Below, piece by piece: positions 19,050 through 27,707 of a DNA stretch of 64,000 nt (positions are counted from its first letter, which is position 1; every line of letters begins with the position of its first letter). The translations under genes were made by a program, and so were the position numbers. Under the pieces are notes generated by a model that was not told the DNA's origin, did not search any database, and saw only the letters and a program-made list of their open reading frames with translations. The DNA comes from Rummeliibacillus suwonensis (GTDB lineage Bacteria > Bacillota > Bacilli > Bacillales_A > Planococcaceae): positions 959,345 through 1,023,344 of the forward strand of contig NZ_VCBL01000001.1 in the NCBI RefSeq assembly GCF_007896435.1, written 5' to 3'.

Positions 19050-19355
19050 ATGTTAACAGGTAAACAAAAACGTTTTTTACGTGCAGAAGCACATCATTTA
19101 GAGCCCATTTTCCAAGTAGGGAAAGGTGGCGTAAACGAAGCGATGCTTGTTCAAATTAAACAAGCATTAGAAGTACGCGAATTATTGAAAGTGCGCATTT
19201 TAGACAACTGTGAAGTCGATAAACGTGAAGTGGCGGAACAATTAGCTGAAGGGACAAATTCCGAGCTTGTACAATTAATTGGTCTAACAGTCGTTTTATA
19301 TAAACAAGCGTCCAAACGTGAGCATCGAAAAATCGAGTTACCAAAAGTAAAGTAA
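19050..19355 (+). CDS. yqeI: YhbY-type RNA-binding protein YqeI
   Basis: A CRS1-YhbY (CRM) domain RNA-binding protein of 101 residues, linked to ribosome assembly. Conserved GKxG-type sequence VGKGGVNEAML lies at about residues 23-33, LRAEAHHLEPIFQ at the start, and IGLTVVLYKQ near the end. Start ATG with TAGGAGGAAAA in the end of aroE. Confidence 0.94.
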   Translation: MLTGKQKRFLRAEAHHLEPIFQVGKGGVNEAMLVQIKQALEVRELLKVRILDNCEVDKREVAEQLAEGTNSELVQLIGLTVVLYKQASKREHRKIELPKVK

Positions 19356-19367
19356 GGATTTGATGAT

Positions 19368-19940
19368 ATGAAAAAAGTAGGTCTTCTTGGCGGTACATTT
19401 AATCCACCTCATATGGCGCATCTATTAATGGCGAACGAGGCTTATGATGTCCTTGGATTGGATGAGGTACGTTTTATGCCTAATGCGATTCCACCACATA
19501 AAGCGGATCCCGAAGATGCTACTGCAGAAGAGCGACTACATATGACCGAACTTGCTATTCAATCGATCCCCTACTTTAAAATAGAATTGTATGAAATTGA
19601 ACGTGGAGGAGTATCTTATTCATATGATACTTTAAAGGGTTTAACAGAACGTGAGCCAGATACAGAATTTTATTTTATTATTGGTGGCGATATGATTGAT
19701 ACGTTAGATGAATGGTACCATATTAAAGAGCTGACAAAGTTAGTTCATTTTGTTGGTGTTCTTCGACCGGGTACTGCAGGTGCTACAAAATTGCCCATCC
19801 AGCTTATAGAAGCACCACTAATAGATTTGTCTTCAACGATGATTCGCGATCGATTACGTGAAGGTCGAACTGTAACATTTCTAGTACCAGCAGCCGTTGA
19901 ACAGTATATACGAGAGGAAGGTTTATATGGAACGCGATGA
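19368..19940 (+). CDS. nadD: Nicotinate-nucleotide adenylyltransferase
   Basis: Adenylates nicotinate mononucleotide to deamido-NAD. It has 190 residues. The nucleotidyltransferase signature GGTFNPPHMAHL is at residues 8-19, the second signature is SSTMIRDRL near the C-terminus, and FIIGGDMID is also family-typical. Start ATG with AAGGATTTGATG upstream. It overlaps yqeK by 14 bases. Confidence 0.96.
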   Translation: MKKVGLLGGTFNPPHMAHLLMANEAYDVLGLDEVRFMPNAIPPHKADPEDATAEERLHMTELAIQSIPYFKIELYEIERGGVSYSYDTLKGLTEREPDTEFYFIIGGDMIDTLDEWYHIKELTKLVHFVGVLRPGTAGATKLPIQLIEAPLIDLSSTMIRDRLREGRTVTFLVPAAVEQYIREEGLYGTR

Positions 19941-20508
19941 ATTATTAGCAGCGATAAAAGACCGTATGCCGGAAAAACGTTATATCCATACAATAGGCGT
20001 GACGGATACAGCCATAAAACTCGCAAAGCAATTTGGAGAGGATCCCAAAAAAGCAGAGGTAGCAGCAATTTTACATGATTCGTGCAAATATGCTGATCGC
20101 AATTGGATGAAACAAATCATTATTGAGCAACAAATGGATCCCACATTACTTCAATATCATCATGAATTGTGGCATGGTCCTGTAGGTGCGTATATTGCTA
20201 AAACAGAATTTAATGTGACAGATGAAGATGTACTAAATGCCATTCGTTTCCACACAACGGGTCGGATAGGCCAAAGTAATTTAGAAAAAATTGTATATAT
20301 TGCAGATATGATTGAGCCTAATCGTAAATTTCCAGGAGTAGACGATTTACGGAAGGCATCTGAAGAATTAACGTTACATGATTTAATGATTAAATGTATC
20401 ACACATTCCATTTCATTTTTGATCAATAAATATCAACCTATATTTCCAGATTCATTTGAATGCTATAATGACTTATTGTTGCAAAAGAAAGGACAAGTGA
20501 AAGAATGA
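19927..20508 (+). CDS. yqeK: HD-domain bis(5'-nucleosyl)-tetraphosphatase YqeK
   Basis: An HD-fold hydrolase of 193 residues. Members of the YqeK family split diadenosine tetraphosphate symmetrically to ADP. Metal-binding HD motif: RYIHTIGV (H near residue 19), ILHDSCKY (HD) and HHELWHGPVGA. I start at ATG 19927, inside the nadD end, because GAGGAAGG precedes it; the frame is open 30 bases further upstream without support. Coupled to nadD and rsfS. Confidence 0.94.
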   Translation: MERDELLAAIKDRMPEKRYIHTIGVTDTAIKLAKQFGEDPKKAEVAAILHDSCKYADRNWMKQIIIEQQMDPTLLQYHHELWHGPVGAYIAKTEFNVTDEDVLNAIRFHTTGRIGQSNLEKIVYIADMIEPNRKFPGVDDLRKASEELTLHDLMIKCITHSISFLINKYQPIFPDSFECYNDLLLQKKGQVKE

Positions 20509-20858
20509 CAAATAGTACATTACTAGATATTGCTTTTAAAGCTGCAGATGACAAACGTGCAGAAGACATTGTTGTATTGAATATGCAAGGAATCTCATTA
20601 CTAGCAGATTATTTTTTAATTTGCCATGGTAATTCTGATCGCCAAACACAAGCCATTGCACGTGAAATTGCAGATGCAGCTCATAAAGCAGGCTTTCCGG
20701 TAAAACGTATGGAAGGCTTTGATGCAGCTCGTTGGATTCTTGTAGACTTAGGGGATGTAGTGTGCCATGTTTTCCATAAGGATGAACGTCAGTACTATAA
20801 TCTAGAACGTCTATGGGGAGATGCACCAGAGAAATTCATAGCAGTGGATCCAAAATGA
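20505..20858 (+). CDS. rsfS: Ribosomal silencing factor RsfS
   Basis: Binds ribosomal protein L14 and blocks subunit joining when nutrients are short. It has 117 residues, normal for the family (YqeL). Typical stretches are DIVVLNMQGISLLADYFLIC, GFPVKRMEG and DLGDVVCHVFHKDERQYYNLERLWGDA. It overlaps yqeK (ATGA) and yqeM by 4 bases each, showing tight coupling. Confidence 0.96.
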   Translation: MTNSTLLDIAFKAADDKRAEDIVVLNMQGISLLADYFLICHGNSDRQTQAIAREIADAAHKAGFPVKRMEGFDAARWILVDLGDVVCHVFHKDERQYYNLERLWGDAPEKFIAVDPK

Positions 20859-21592
20859 GCAGCTACGGTCGATTTGCAGAAGTATATGACGCATTGATGA
20901 CAGACATACCCTATGACGATTATAGTCGTTGGATTGCAAAATATGCTCCATCCACACAGTACAAAAAACTTTTGGACATTGGCTGTGGTACAGGTACGCT
21001 AGCTGCAAAATTCGCATCATTAGGATATGAAGTAAGTGGACTTGATTTATCTGAAGAGATGCTTATGATGGCGTCAGAACGCTTACTAGGACAAGGTTTG
21101 AATGTACCTTTATATTGTATGTCGATGGATCAACTTGAAGGTTTTGAAAATCTAGATGTGATCACAATACCGATTGATTCGCTCAATTATTTATGTGAAC
21201 GGGATGCTGTACAGGAAACTTTCAGCCGTATCTATCAATCTTTAAAAATGGGTGGTCAATTATTTTTTGATGTACACTCATTATTTAAGATGGACGAAAT
21301 TTTCATGGATTCTCCCTTTACTTATGATGATGGTGAGATCACCTATTTATGGGTAACAGAGCCTGGAGAAGAACTCCATTCTGTCCATCATGATATCGTT
21401 TTTTATGTGCAACAGCCTAATCGTTTCTATGAGCGTTTTGAAGAATATCATTATCAACGAACTTTTCCTATCGAAACATATATCGATATGTTACAGCAAT
21501 CAGGTTTTAACAATATAACCATTACCGCTGATTTTACGGAGACAGCACCGACAGAAGAATCCGAAAGAATTTTTTTCCGTGCAGTAAAATAG
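20855..21592 (+). CDS. yqeM: SAM-dependent methyltransferase YqeM
   Basis: A class I methyltransferase of 245 residues with LLDIGCGTGTLA as the SAM site (about residues 38-49) and a DVHSLFKMDEIF stretch. The substrate of the YqeM family is not known. I start at ATG 20855, which overlaps the rsfS stop, not at the upstream GTG 20813 that lies inside rsfS. Its stop codon falls in a ComK-like AT box. Confidence 0.9.
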   Translation: MSSYGRFAEVYDALMTDIPYDDYSRWIAKYAPSTQYKKLLDIGCGTGTLAAKFASLGYEVSGLDLSEEMLMMASERLLGQGLNVPLYCMSMDQLEGFENLDVITIPIDSLNYLCERDAVQETFSRIYQSLKMGGQLFFDVHSLFKMDEIFMDSPFTYDDGEITYLWVTEPGEELHSVHHDIVFYVQQPNRFYERFEEYHYQRTFPIETYIDMLQQSGFNNITITADFTETAPTEESERIFFRAVK

Positions 21593-21621
21593 TCTTTTCA
21601 AATATTGTAAAATCATTTATA
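21586..21621 (+). promoter_or_regulatory. Candidate ComK box upstream of comEA
   Basis: A perfect AT box AAAA-N5-TTTT (21586-21598) is followed after 10 bases by a weaker one (AAAA-N5-TATA, 21609-21621). ComK sites are pairs of such boxes with set spacings (8, 18 or 31 bases); here the spacing is 10 and the second box is imperfect. Confidence 0.4.
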
Positions 21622-21623
21622 TT

Positions 21624-21688
21624 GGAATTAGCTCCATATGATTTGTCTTCTGATTAGAAAGGATGTGCGAGCTAATTCCTTCTTTTTT
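21624..21688 (+). terminator. Terminator-like hairpin enclosing the comEA start codon
   Basis: A perfect 11-bp inverted repeat GGAATTAGCTC/GAGCTAATTCC (21624-21634 with 21669-21679) is followed directly by TTCTTTTTT. The 34-base loop contains the comEA ribosome site and ATG (21663), and the 3' arm is comEA codons 3-6. It may end the yqeM operon and attenuate comEA. Confidence 0.7.
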
Positions 21689-22367
21689 AAAGAAAAACGG
21701 TAAAAAGTATGGCATCCCCATTGCTGCACTGCTACTGTGCATCATTATATTTTATATCTCCAAGCAATCGTCCGCACCCCCACAGGACGAGTTATTCTCA
21801 ACTATTCAAAATGAAGAACAACCGAATATAGAAAAAACAGAGTCGGAAGTAGAAAACGCTCAACAAGATACTCAGAAAAAAAGTGTTGTCGCTACGACAT
21901 CTATCATGGTAGACATTAAAGGGGCGGTCAAAAATCCCGGTGTCTATCAATTAGATGCAGATAGTCGTGTGATCGATGCCATCACACTTGCAGGTGGGTA
22001 TGCCAAGAATGCTCAGTCTCATCAGATCAATCATGCCCAAAAACTACAAGATGAAATGGTTATTTATGTTCCTAAAAAAGGGGAGGCGATCGAAGAAATA
22101 AATGCGATCGCCTCAGTTGAAAAAACGACATCTGTATCCTCTACGCAAGGAACGACACCGGAAGCAAAATCGGATTTGGTCAATATAAATACGGCCGATG
22201 AAGCTGGGCTAACGACATTAAATGGAGTTGGTCCTGCCAAAGCTCAGGCCATCATTACTTATCGAACAGAAAATGGACCTTTTAAAACAGTGGAAGACTT
22301 AAAAAATGTCACAGGAATCGGCGAAAAAACATTTGAAGCTCTGAAAGATTCCCTCACAGTGAATTAA
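21663..22367 (+). CDS. comEA: ComEA, DNA-binding protein of the DNA-uptake machinery
   Basis: The membrane-anchored receptor for double-stranded DNA during natural transformation. It has 234 residues: a transmembrane helix at about 18-34, a flexible charged linker, an SLBB-type domain (about 79-145; IMVDIKGAVKNPGVYQLD) and a C-terminal helix-hairpin-helix pair (LVNINTADEAGLTTLNGVGPAKAQAI). ATG 21663 is the only sensible start, yet AAAGG touches it. The start lies in the loop of a strong hairpin with a T tract. Confidence 0.93.
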   Translation: MCELIPSFLKKNGKKYGIPIAALLLCIIIFYISKQSSAPPQDELFSTIQNEEQPNIEKTESEVENAQQDTQKKSVVATTSIMVDIKGAVKNPGVYQLDADSRVIDAITLAGGYAKNAQSHQINHAQKLQDEMVIYVPKKGEAIEEINAIASVEKTTSVSSTQGTTPEAKSDLVNINTADEAGLTTLNGVGPAKAQAIITYRTENGPFKTVEDLKNVTGIGEKTFEALKDSLTVN

Positions 22368-22444
22368 AGTAAAATAATGACTGTTGAAAAAGCCAGTTTC
22401 TATCTCTAAACTATGGATAGAGGAATTACTCAGGAGGCATTTAT

Positions 22445-23035
22445 ATGGAGCGTATTACATGGAACCAATTTTTCATGGCACAAAGCCATTTACTAGCATT
22501 AAGAAGTACTTGTACGAGATTGTCGGTCGGCGCAACGATCGTTCGGGATAAACGCATCATTGCAGGCGGATACAATGGTTCTATTTCAGGTGATGACCAC
22601 TGTATCGATAAAGGTTGTTATGTAGTAGATAATCACTGTGTTCGAACAGTTCATGCTGAAATCAATGCATTGTTACAGTGTGCAAAGTATGGTACCCCTA
22701 CGAATGGCGCAGACTTGTATGTCACACATTTCCCTTGCTTGCCTTGTACAAAATCAATTATTCAAGCAGGTATTCAAGATTTATATTATGCAGAGGACTA
22801 TAAAAATAATCCTTATGCATTGGAACTTTTAGAACAAGCAGGTGTAAATGTCGTACATGTCCCATTCGATGAACGAAAGATCGACTTTTTAAGTGATGAG
22901 AAAATAACGCTTTATGTTGATTTGTTGTCAAAACTTCGTGAGCATGGCGCAACACATGAAGAATTGGAGCCGTATGAACGGAAGGTGGAAGGATTATTTG
23001 GTCTATCAACATTAGACACAAAATCATTTATGTAG
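22445..23035 (+). CDS. comEB: ComEB, dCMP deaminase family protein
   Basis: A zinc-dependent deoxycytidylate deaminase of 196 residues. Zinc and catalytic residues are visible as H70-A-E72 and PCLPC (C98, C101). It sits between comEA and comEC as in B. subtilis, where it is not needed for uptake itself. Start ATG with CAGGAGGC upstream. Its 3' end overlaps the upstream part of the comEC frame. Confidence 0.95.
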   Translation: MERITWNQFFMAQSHLLALRSTCTRLSVGATIVRDKRIIAGGYNGSISGDDHCIDKGCYVVDNHCVRTVHAEINALLQCAKYGTPTNGADLYVTHFPCLPCTKSIIQAGIQDLYYAEDYKNNPYALELLEQAGVNVVHVPFDERKIDFLSDEKITLYVDLLSKLREHGATHEELEPYERKVEGLFGLSTLDTKSFM

Positions 23036-25323
23036 CGCTTATTCTTTTACTAGCATCACTTGCGGCACATTTCAATAAATGGCTGCTAGTTTTATTCATT
23101 CTCCTTAGTCTATTTTTGTGGTGGAAAAAAGAACATTTTTGGATGATTGCAGCTCTTGCGGTCATCTCTTTTTCTTCCTTTTTTTATACCTCACACATAC
23201 TACAACACAGAGAAAAAAGTATTCCAAAAGAAACGGTTTTAACCTGGACAGATAGTTATACAATCAATGGTACAAAGCTTCGAGGATTTGCCTACTTAGA
23301 AAATGGTACAAAAATATATGCTGTTCAAACATTTCAAACAGAACAGGAAAAAAAGAAGTATGAAAAAATTTCTTTATGTGGTCTCACATTTCATGTAAAG
23401 GGAAAAATGGTTCCACCACCTTTACAATCTCATCAATTCGCTTTTTCAATGGAAAATTATATCGAGAGCCATGAGGCACAGGGAATCTACGAAATTGAAC
23501 AAGCTGTATTTAGAAAAAAGGAAAATACAATTTCGACTATTTTAGCTGATCAACGATTTCGAGTGAAAAAACAGATTGAGGAAACATTCCCAGAAAGCCT
23601 GATTGCAGAAGCACAGGCACTTATAATCGGCGAACAAGAAAATGTAGATCCAGATGTAAACAGAGCCTATCAAAAACTAGGAATCACGCATTTGTTTGCG
23701 ATTTCAGGGCTTCATGTAGCACTTGTCTCTCTATTAGTCTTTGAAATACTGTTAAGGCTTCGTGTCAGGCGTGAGCATGCAACAATCATTATAATGATCA
23801 TACTACCTATTTATGCTTGTATTGCTGGTGGAGCTCCCTCTGTTTGGCGTTCTGTGCTGGTTGTAGAAATGGTAATGATGAGCAAAATTTTTTCTTCAAA
23901 ACTGTCCATTGATGACGCATTATCATTAAGTTTTATCGCTTTAGTATTGTATCAGCCGAGTATTATATTTCAAATAGGTTTTCAGTTATCCTATTTGGCA
24001 ACCATAGCACTGGTCTTTTCGAGCATTATCTTACAATCGACACAGAGTTTCATCATGCGGTCCTTTTATATGACGACCGTATGTCAATTACTCGTCTATC
24101 CACTTCTCATCTATCATTTTTTTGAAATGAGTTTATCGTCATTTTTGGCTAATATTCTATTTGTTCCTCTTTTCTCATTTGTCATTTTGCCGATGAATCT
24201 GATCCTATTTGTTTTGACCATCATTTTTCGACCGCTTGCACAATTGCTATTTTTCATATATGAACCATTCAGAGAACTGATCACAAAGTTAATCATGTTA
24301 TGTCAGGCAATACCCTATCAAATGTGGGTTACTGGAAGACCAAGCGTACTTTTGTGCTGCATTGCCTTTCTTGGGGTTTTATGTGCATTTGTTTATGTTG
24401 AAAAAAGAAGATATTTAGTGGCATCATTGCATATATTTATTCCAGCAATCATGATATACATTGCCCCCAGTTTACATTCAGATATACGTATTACATTTTT
24501 AAGTGTGGGGCAAGGTGATAGTGCTGTTATTGAACTACCATTTCGGAAGAAAGTATATGTTGTGGATACAGGTGGTTTATTACGTTTTGATCAAGAGAGC
24601 TGGAAACAATCGAAAACAGAATATGAGATAGGGAGACGAATCGTTGTGCCTTATTTAAAAGGACGTGGCATCAGGGAGGTCGATACTATAATTATGACTC
24701 ATGCCGATGCTGATCATGTGGAGGGTGCTGAAGAGGTGATAGAAGAAATCCGTGTAAGCGAAATTCATGTTAGCCCTAATTCATGGAAGAAATCGATCAT
24801 GCATGAAGTCATCGATCTTGTTAAAAAGGAAAAAATACCATTAAAAGAGAAAGTAGCAGGAGATCGATGGCAAGTGGGTGACATTCATTTCGAATATCTA
24901 TCACCAGCTGATACCCAGTATGAAGGGAATAATGATTCGCTTGTGTTATGGATGCGATATGGGCACTTTAAAATGCTCTTAACAGGTGATCTTGAGGAAC
25001 CTGGGGAATTGCAGCTGATAAAAAATAAAAGCCGGTTGATCGATCATGTTAGTCTATTAAAAGCAGGACATCATGGGAGCAAGACGTCAAGTGCGGAACC
25101 ATTCCTGAAAGTCACAAGACCAGCTTTGTCGATATTTTCAACGGGGCTAAATAATCGATACAAACATCCTAGTAAAGAAGTGGTGGAGCGATTTCAGCGT
25201 CTTGGCTTACCAACTATGAATACAGCTGAGGTTGGATCAATCGAGGTACGAGTATCAAAAAAAAATTGGGAGATTATGACGACATCCCAACTAATAGAAA
25301 TGAAAAAAGCTTTGTCCAAGTGA
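23011..25323 (+). CDS. comEC: ComEC, DNA internalisation channel (5' end uncertain)
   Basis: Forms the membrane channel through which a single DNA strand enters during transformation. It has Competence-type transmembrane helices (about 10) and a C-terminal metallo-beta-lactamase-like domain with THADADHVEGAEE and LLKAGHHGSKTSS. From the first ATG/GTG/TTG (TTG 23116) it has 735 residues. The frame stays open back to 22978 and codes for a good transmembrane helix upstream (RHKIIYVALILLLASLAAH). An ATT at 23011 would give 770 residues, close to the 776 of B. subtilis. Start therefore uncertain. Confidence 0.85.
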   Translation: MRHKIIYVALILLLASLAAHFNKWLLVLFILLSLFLWWKKEHFWMIAALAVISFSSFFYTSHILQHREKSIPKETVLTWTDSYTINGTKLRGFAYLENGTKIYAVQTFQTEQEKKKYEKISLCGLTFHVKGKMVPPPLQSHQFAFSMENYIESHEAQGIYEIEQAVFRKKENTISTILADQRFRVKKQIEETFPESLIAEAQALIIGEQENVDPDVNRAYQKLGITHLFAISGLHVALVSLLVFEILLRLRVRREHATIIIMIILPIYACIAGGAPSVWRSVLVVEMVMMSKIFSSKLSIDDALSLSFIALVLYQPSIIFQIGFQLSYLATIALVFSSIILQSTQSFIMRSFYMTTVCQLLVYPLLIYHFFEMSLSSFLANILFVPLFSFVILPMNLILFVLTIIFRPLAQLLFFIYEPFRELITKLIMLCQAIPYQMWVTGRPSVLLCCIAFLGVLCAFVYVEKRRYLVASLHIFIPAIMIYIAPSLHSDIRITFLSVGQGDSAVIELPFRKKVYVVDTGGLLRFDQESWKQSKTEYEIGRRIVVPYLKGRGIREVDTIIMTHADADHVEGAEEVIEEIRVSEIHVSPNSWKKSIMHEVIDLVKKEKIPLKEKVAGDRWQVGDIHFEYLSPADTQYEGNNDSLVLWMRYGHFKMLLTGDLEEPGELQLIKNKSRLIDHVSLLKAGHHGSKTSSAEPFLKVTRPALSIFSTGLNNRYKHPSKEVVERFQRLGLPTMNTAEVGSIEVRVSKKNWEIMTTSQLIEMKKALSK

Positions 25324-25336
25324 CAAAGCTTCTTTG
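25307..25336. terminator. Bidirectional terminator between comEC and yqzM
   Basis: The perfect stem AAGCTTTGTC/GACAAAGCTT overlaps the comEC stop codon. On the minus strand it is followed by TTTTTTCATTTC and should end yqzM. Confidence 0.8.
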
Positions 25337-25346
25337 AGTTAGACGC

Positions 25347-25481
25347 TTATAGATTTACATAGTCAATTACAGTTGCAATAATGAACATAAATGCGAAGAA
25401 TACGAATGATACTATAAAACCTACGCCTGAATCTATAGCGTCATTTCTTTTACTTTGTACATCTTTTTCAAATGGATTCAT
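25347..25481 (-). CDS. yqzM: YqzM family small membrane protein
   Basis: A 44-residue product that starts MNPFEKDVQSKRND and has one transmembrane helix (about residues 20-40, GFIVSFVFFAFMFIIATVI). A strong ribosome site (AGGAGGGATAT on the minus strand) precedes the ATG. The sequence and position after comEC, on the opposite strand, match YqzM of B. subtilis as I remember it. Function unknown. A terminator shared with comEC follows. Confidence 0.85.
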   Translation of the reverse strand: MNPFEKDVQSKRNDAIDSGVGFIVSFVFFAFMFIIATVIDYVNL

Positions 25482-25646
25482 TTATATCCCTCCTGATTCG
25501 TATTAATTATACGGTAACGCATTCAAAAAAGCTATATTGAATGCAGAAATTACGTTATTCAGCGTACTTTGACACAATTTGTACATACTCGCAGTTAAGA
25601 AAAAATGAATGTATACTAAGAATAGTATTGTGCTAGGAGGAAGAGT

Positions 25647-26657
25647 ATGTTCTCAAAATTGTGGAATGATATTCAAAAAGGAAAAATAGCACCTGTTTAT
25701 CTATTAGCAGGGCTTGAATCCTATTTTATAGAGGAAACGATTCATCGTATGAAAGCAAAGCTTGAAGAAAAAGGAGAAATCGAGACAACTACGATTGATC
25801 TTGATGAAAAGCCCGTTGATATGGTTATTGATGAATCGGATACAATCCCTTTTTTCTCGAATAAAAAATTAATCATCGCTAAAAATGCGTCTTTTCTAAA
25901 AGCTACAGATAAAACGAAAGAGAAAATAAATCATGATTTGAAAAGATTTGCGAAATGGCTTGAGTTTCCTTCAGATACCTCTGTCACTGTTTTTATCGCA
26001 CCATATGAAAAACTCGATGAACGTAAAAAAGTGACAAAGCAATTGAAAGAACACGCTGTTTATTTGCTTGCAGAAACACCAAAAGAACATGATTTAGCAG
26101 TTTGGGTGCAAAATGAGGTTTCTTCATTAGGAAAAACGATTGATGATGAAGCAATTTCTAAACTCATTGAGATGGTTGGTTTGGATATGGTGCATTTACA
26201 ATCTGAAATCGAAAAAATTTGCTTATATCTTGGTGAGGATAAGAAGATCACGGTTTCGGTAGTAGAAAAATTGGTGGCTAAAACATTAGAACAAGATGCT
26301 TTTAAGATGCTCAATGCCTATATGCAGCATGATGTTTCGGGGGCATTGTCCATTTATCATGATTTGATCCGACAAAAGCAAGAACCAATTATGCTCGTTG
26401 CTTTGTTAGCTTCTCAAATTCGTTTAATGTCTAATGTGTATTATTTGTTGTCAAAAGGATATCATCCACAACAAATCGCCAAACAGCTAAAAGTGAATCC
26501 CTATCGTGTAAAAAGAATCGTAGAGGATAGACGGAAAGTATCTGATCAATCTTTGTTGAAGGCTTTGTATGGATTAAGTGAAGTAGACCTCCAATTAAAA
26601 TCGATGGGCGGAAGAAGAGAAAGATTTTTGGAATTATTTTTGATGAAACCGTTATAA
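25647..26657 (+). CDS. holA: DNA polymerase III subunit delta
   Basis: The clamp-loader subunit that opens the beta clamp. It has 336 residues. Family-typical features are VYLLAGLESYFIEETI near the N-terminus and a C-terminal helical domain ending LKSMGGRRERFLELFL. B. subtilis YqeN is the orthologue and has the same place after comEC. Start ATG with TAGGAGGAAG upstream. A bidirectional terminator follows. Confidence 0.95.
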   Translation: MFSKLWNDIQKGKIAPVYLLAGLESYFIEETIHRMKAKLEEKGEIETTTIDLDEKPVDMVIDESDTIPFFSNKKLIIAKNASFLKATDKTKEKINHDLKRFAKWLEFPSDTSVTVFIAPYEKLDERKKVTKQLKEHAVYLLAETPKEHDLAVWVQNEVSSLGKTIDDEAISKLIEMVGLDMVHLQSEIEKICLYLGEDKKITVSVVEKLVAKTLEQDAFKMLNAYMQHDVSGALSIYHDLIRQKQEPIMLVALLASQIRLMSNVYYLLSKGYHPQQIAKQLKVNPYRVKRIVEDRRKVSDQSLLKALYGLSEVDLQLKSMGGRRERFLELFLMKPL

Positions 26658-26724
26658 GGATGACATGATTAGAAGAGTTAGTATGAACTAGTATTTTTTG
26701 AATCAATATACCTGATAGAAACTG

Positions 26725-26770
26725 ATAAAAAGGCGTGAGACCATACACACTTAGTCTCACGCTTTTTATT
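26725..26770. terminator. Bidirectional terminator between holA and the winged-helix gene
   Basis: The perfect stem GCGTGAGAC/GTCTCACGC (26733-26741 with 26754-26762) has TTTTTATT on the plus side and TTTTTATC on the minus side. Confidence 0.9.
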
Positions 26771-26777
26771 CTCTGTT

Positions 26778-27017
26778 TTATTTATCCAAGTTATTTTTTT
26801 CTAAAATTTGTTTACCCTTTTCGCTTATTTTGTATTGATTATTTTCTTCAATGATAAGCTCAGCATTTAACATTTCACGTAGATTACTACGTACTTTAAA
26901 AATTGGTAACCCTGAATTCTTTGAAATATCTTGAGTAGTTAAAGATTCAACTGCAAGTGATCCTAATAGTTTTTTTCCTGCAGGACTTAATTGACCTTTT
27001 TCATTCACACAAGCCAT
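26778..27017 (-). CDS. Small winged-helix protein
   Basis: A 79-residue protein that looks like a compact winged helix: LLGSLAVESLTTQDISKNSGLPIFKVRSNL (helix-turn-helix, about residues 15-45) followed by ELIIEENNQYKISEKGKQIL (wing). I take the ATG at 27017, with AAAGGAGC upstream, instead of a 22-codon extension that overlaps the peroxiredoxin gene. It is immediately downstream of the peroxiredoxin on the same strand and probably co-transcribed. It could be a DNA-binding regulator; no target is known. Confidence 0.75.
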   Translation of the reverse strand: MACVNEKGQLSPAGKKLLGSLAVESLTTQDISKNSGLPIFKVRSNLREMLNAELIIEENNQYKISEKGKQILEKNNLDK

Positions 27018-27030
27018 TGTAATTGCTCCT

Positions 27031-27690
27031 TTATAATTTTTTTGTACAATAGTACCAATCGATACATTCAATACTATCATCATTCATTCTTTCATTTGCA
27101 AGTTCATCTGTTGTTGCAGGTGGAACAAGAACTTTGTCACCTTCTTGCCAATTTGCCGGAGTAGCAATGTTGTGCTCATCAGTTGCTTGTAGTGCTTTTA
27201 CTAGACGTAGGATTTCTTGCATATTTCGTCCTGTTGAAAGTGGATAATAAATGATAGCACGCACAATTTGTTTATCATCAATGACAAATACAGCACGTGA
27301 TGTTTCTGTTGAGCTTTCTTCAGGCATAATCATACCGTATTTTTGAGCGACTTCTTTATTTAAATCTGCGATAATCGGAAATTCAAGTGTAACACCGAAT
27401 TTTTCTTGAACGTTACGAATCCAAGCAACGTGTGAGCTGACACTATCAACGCTTAATCCAAGTAATTCAGTATTCATCTCACGAAGTTGAGGGTAAATTT
27501 CTTGAAAACCAATAAATTCACTCGTACAGACAGGTGTAAAATCTGCAGGATGAGAGAATAATACTAACCAACTTCCTTTATAATCGGATAATCGAAGTGT
27601 TCCTTGAGATGTGGCAGCTTCAAATTCAGGTGCAACTGATCCAATCCGTGGTAAAGATTTTACTTCATTTGTAACATTGTTCTCAATCAT
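27031..27690 (-). CDS. Peroxiredoxin, Prx6 family
   Basis: Reduces hydrogen peroxide and organic peroxides in the cytoplasm. It has 219 residues. The peroxidatic cysteine is C55 in HPADFTPVCTSEF. The C-terminal CIDWYYC (C209, C215) resembles the paired cysteines of archaeal-type Prx6 enzymes, so it may work as a 2-Cys enzyme. ATG 27690 follows GGAGGGATTC. A PerR-like box overlaps the presumed -10 just upstream, so peroxide induction is likely. It does not belong to the conserved backbone order. Confidence 0.93.
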   Translation of the reverse strand: MIENNVTNEVKSLPRIGSVAPEFEAATSQGTLRLSDYKGSWLVLFSHPADFTPVCTSEFIGFQEIYPQLREMNTELLGLSVDSVSSHVAWIRNVQEKFGVTLEFPIIADLNKEVAQKYGMIMPEESSTETSRAVFVIDDKQIVRAIIYYPLSTGRNMQEILRLVKALQATDEHNIATPANWQEGDKVLVPPATTDELANERMNDDSIECIDWYYCTKKL

Positions 27691-27707
27691 TGAGAATCCC
27701 TCCTATT

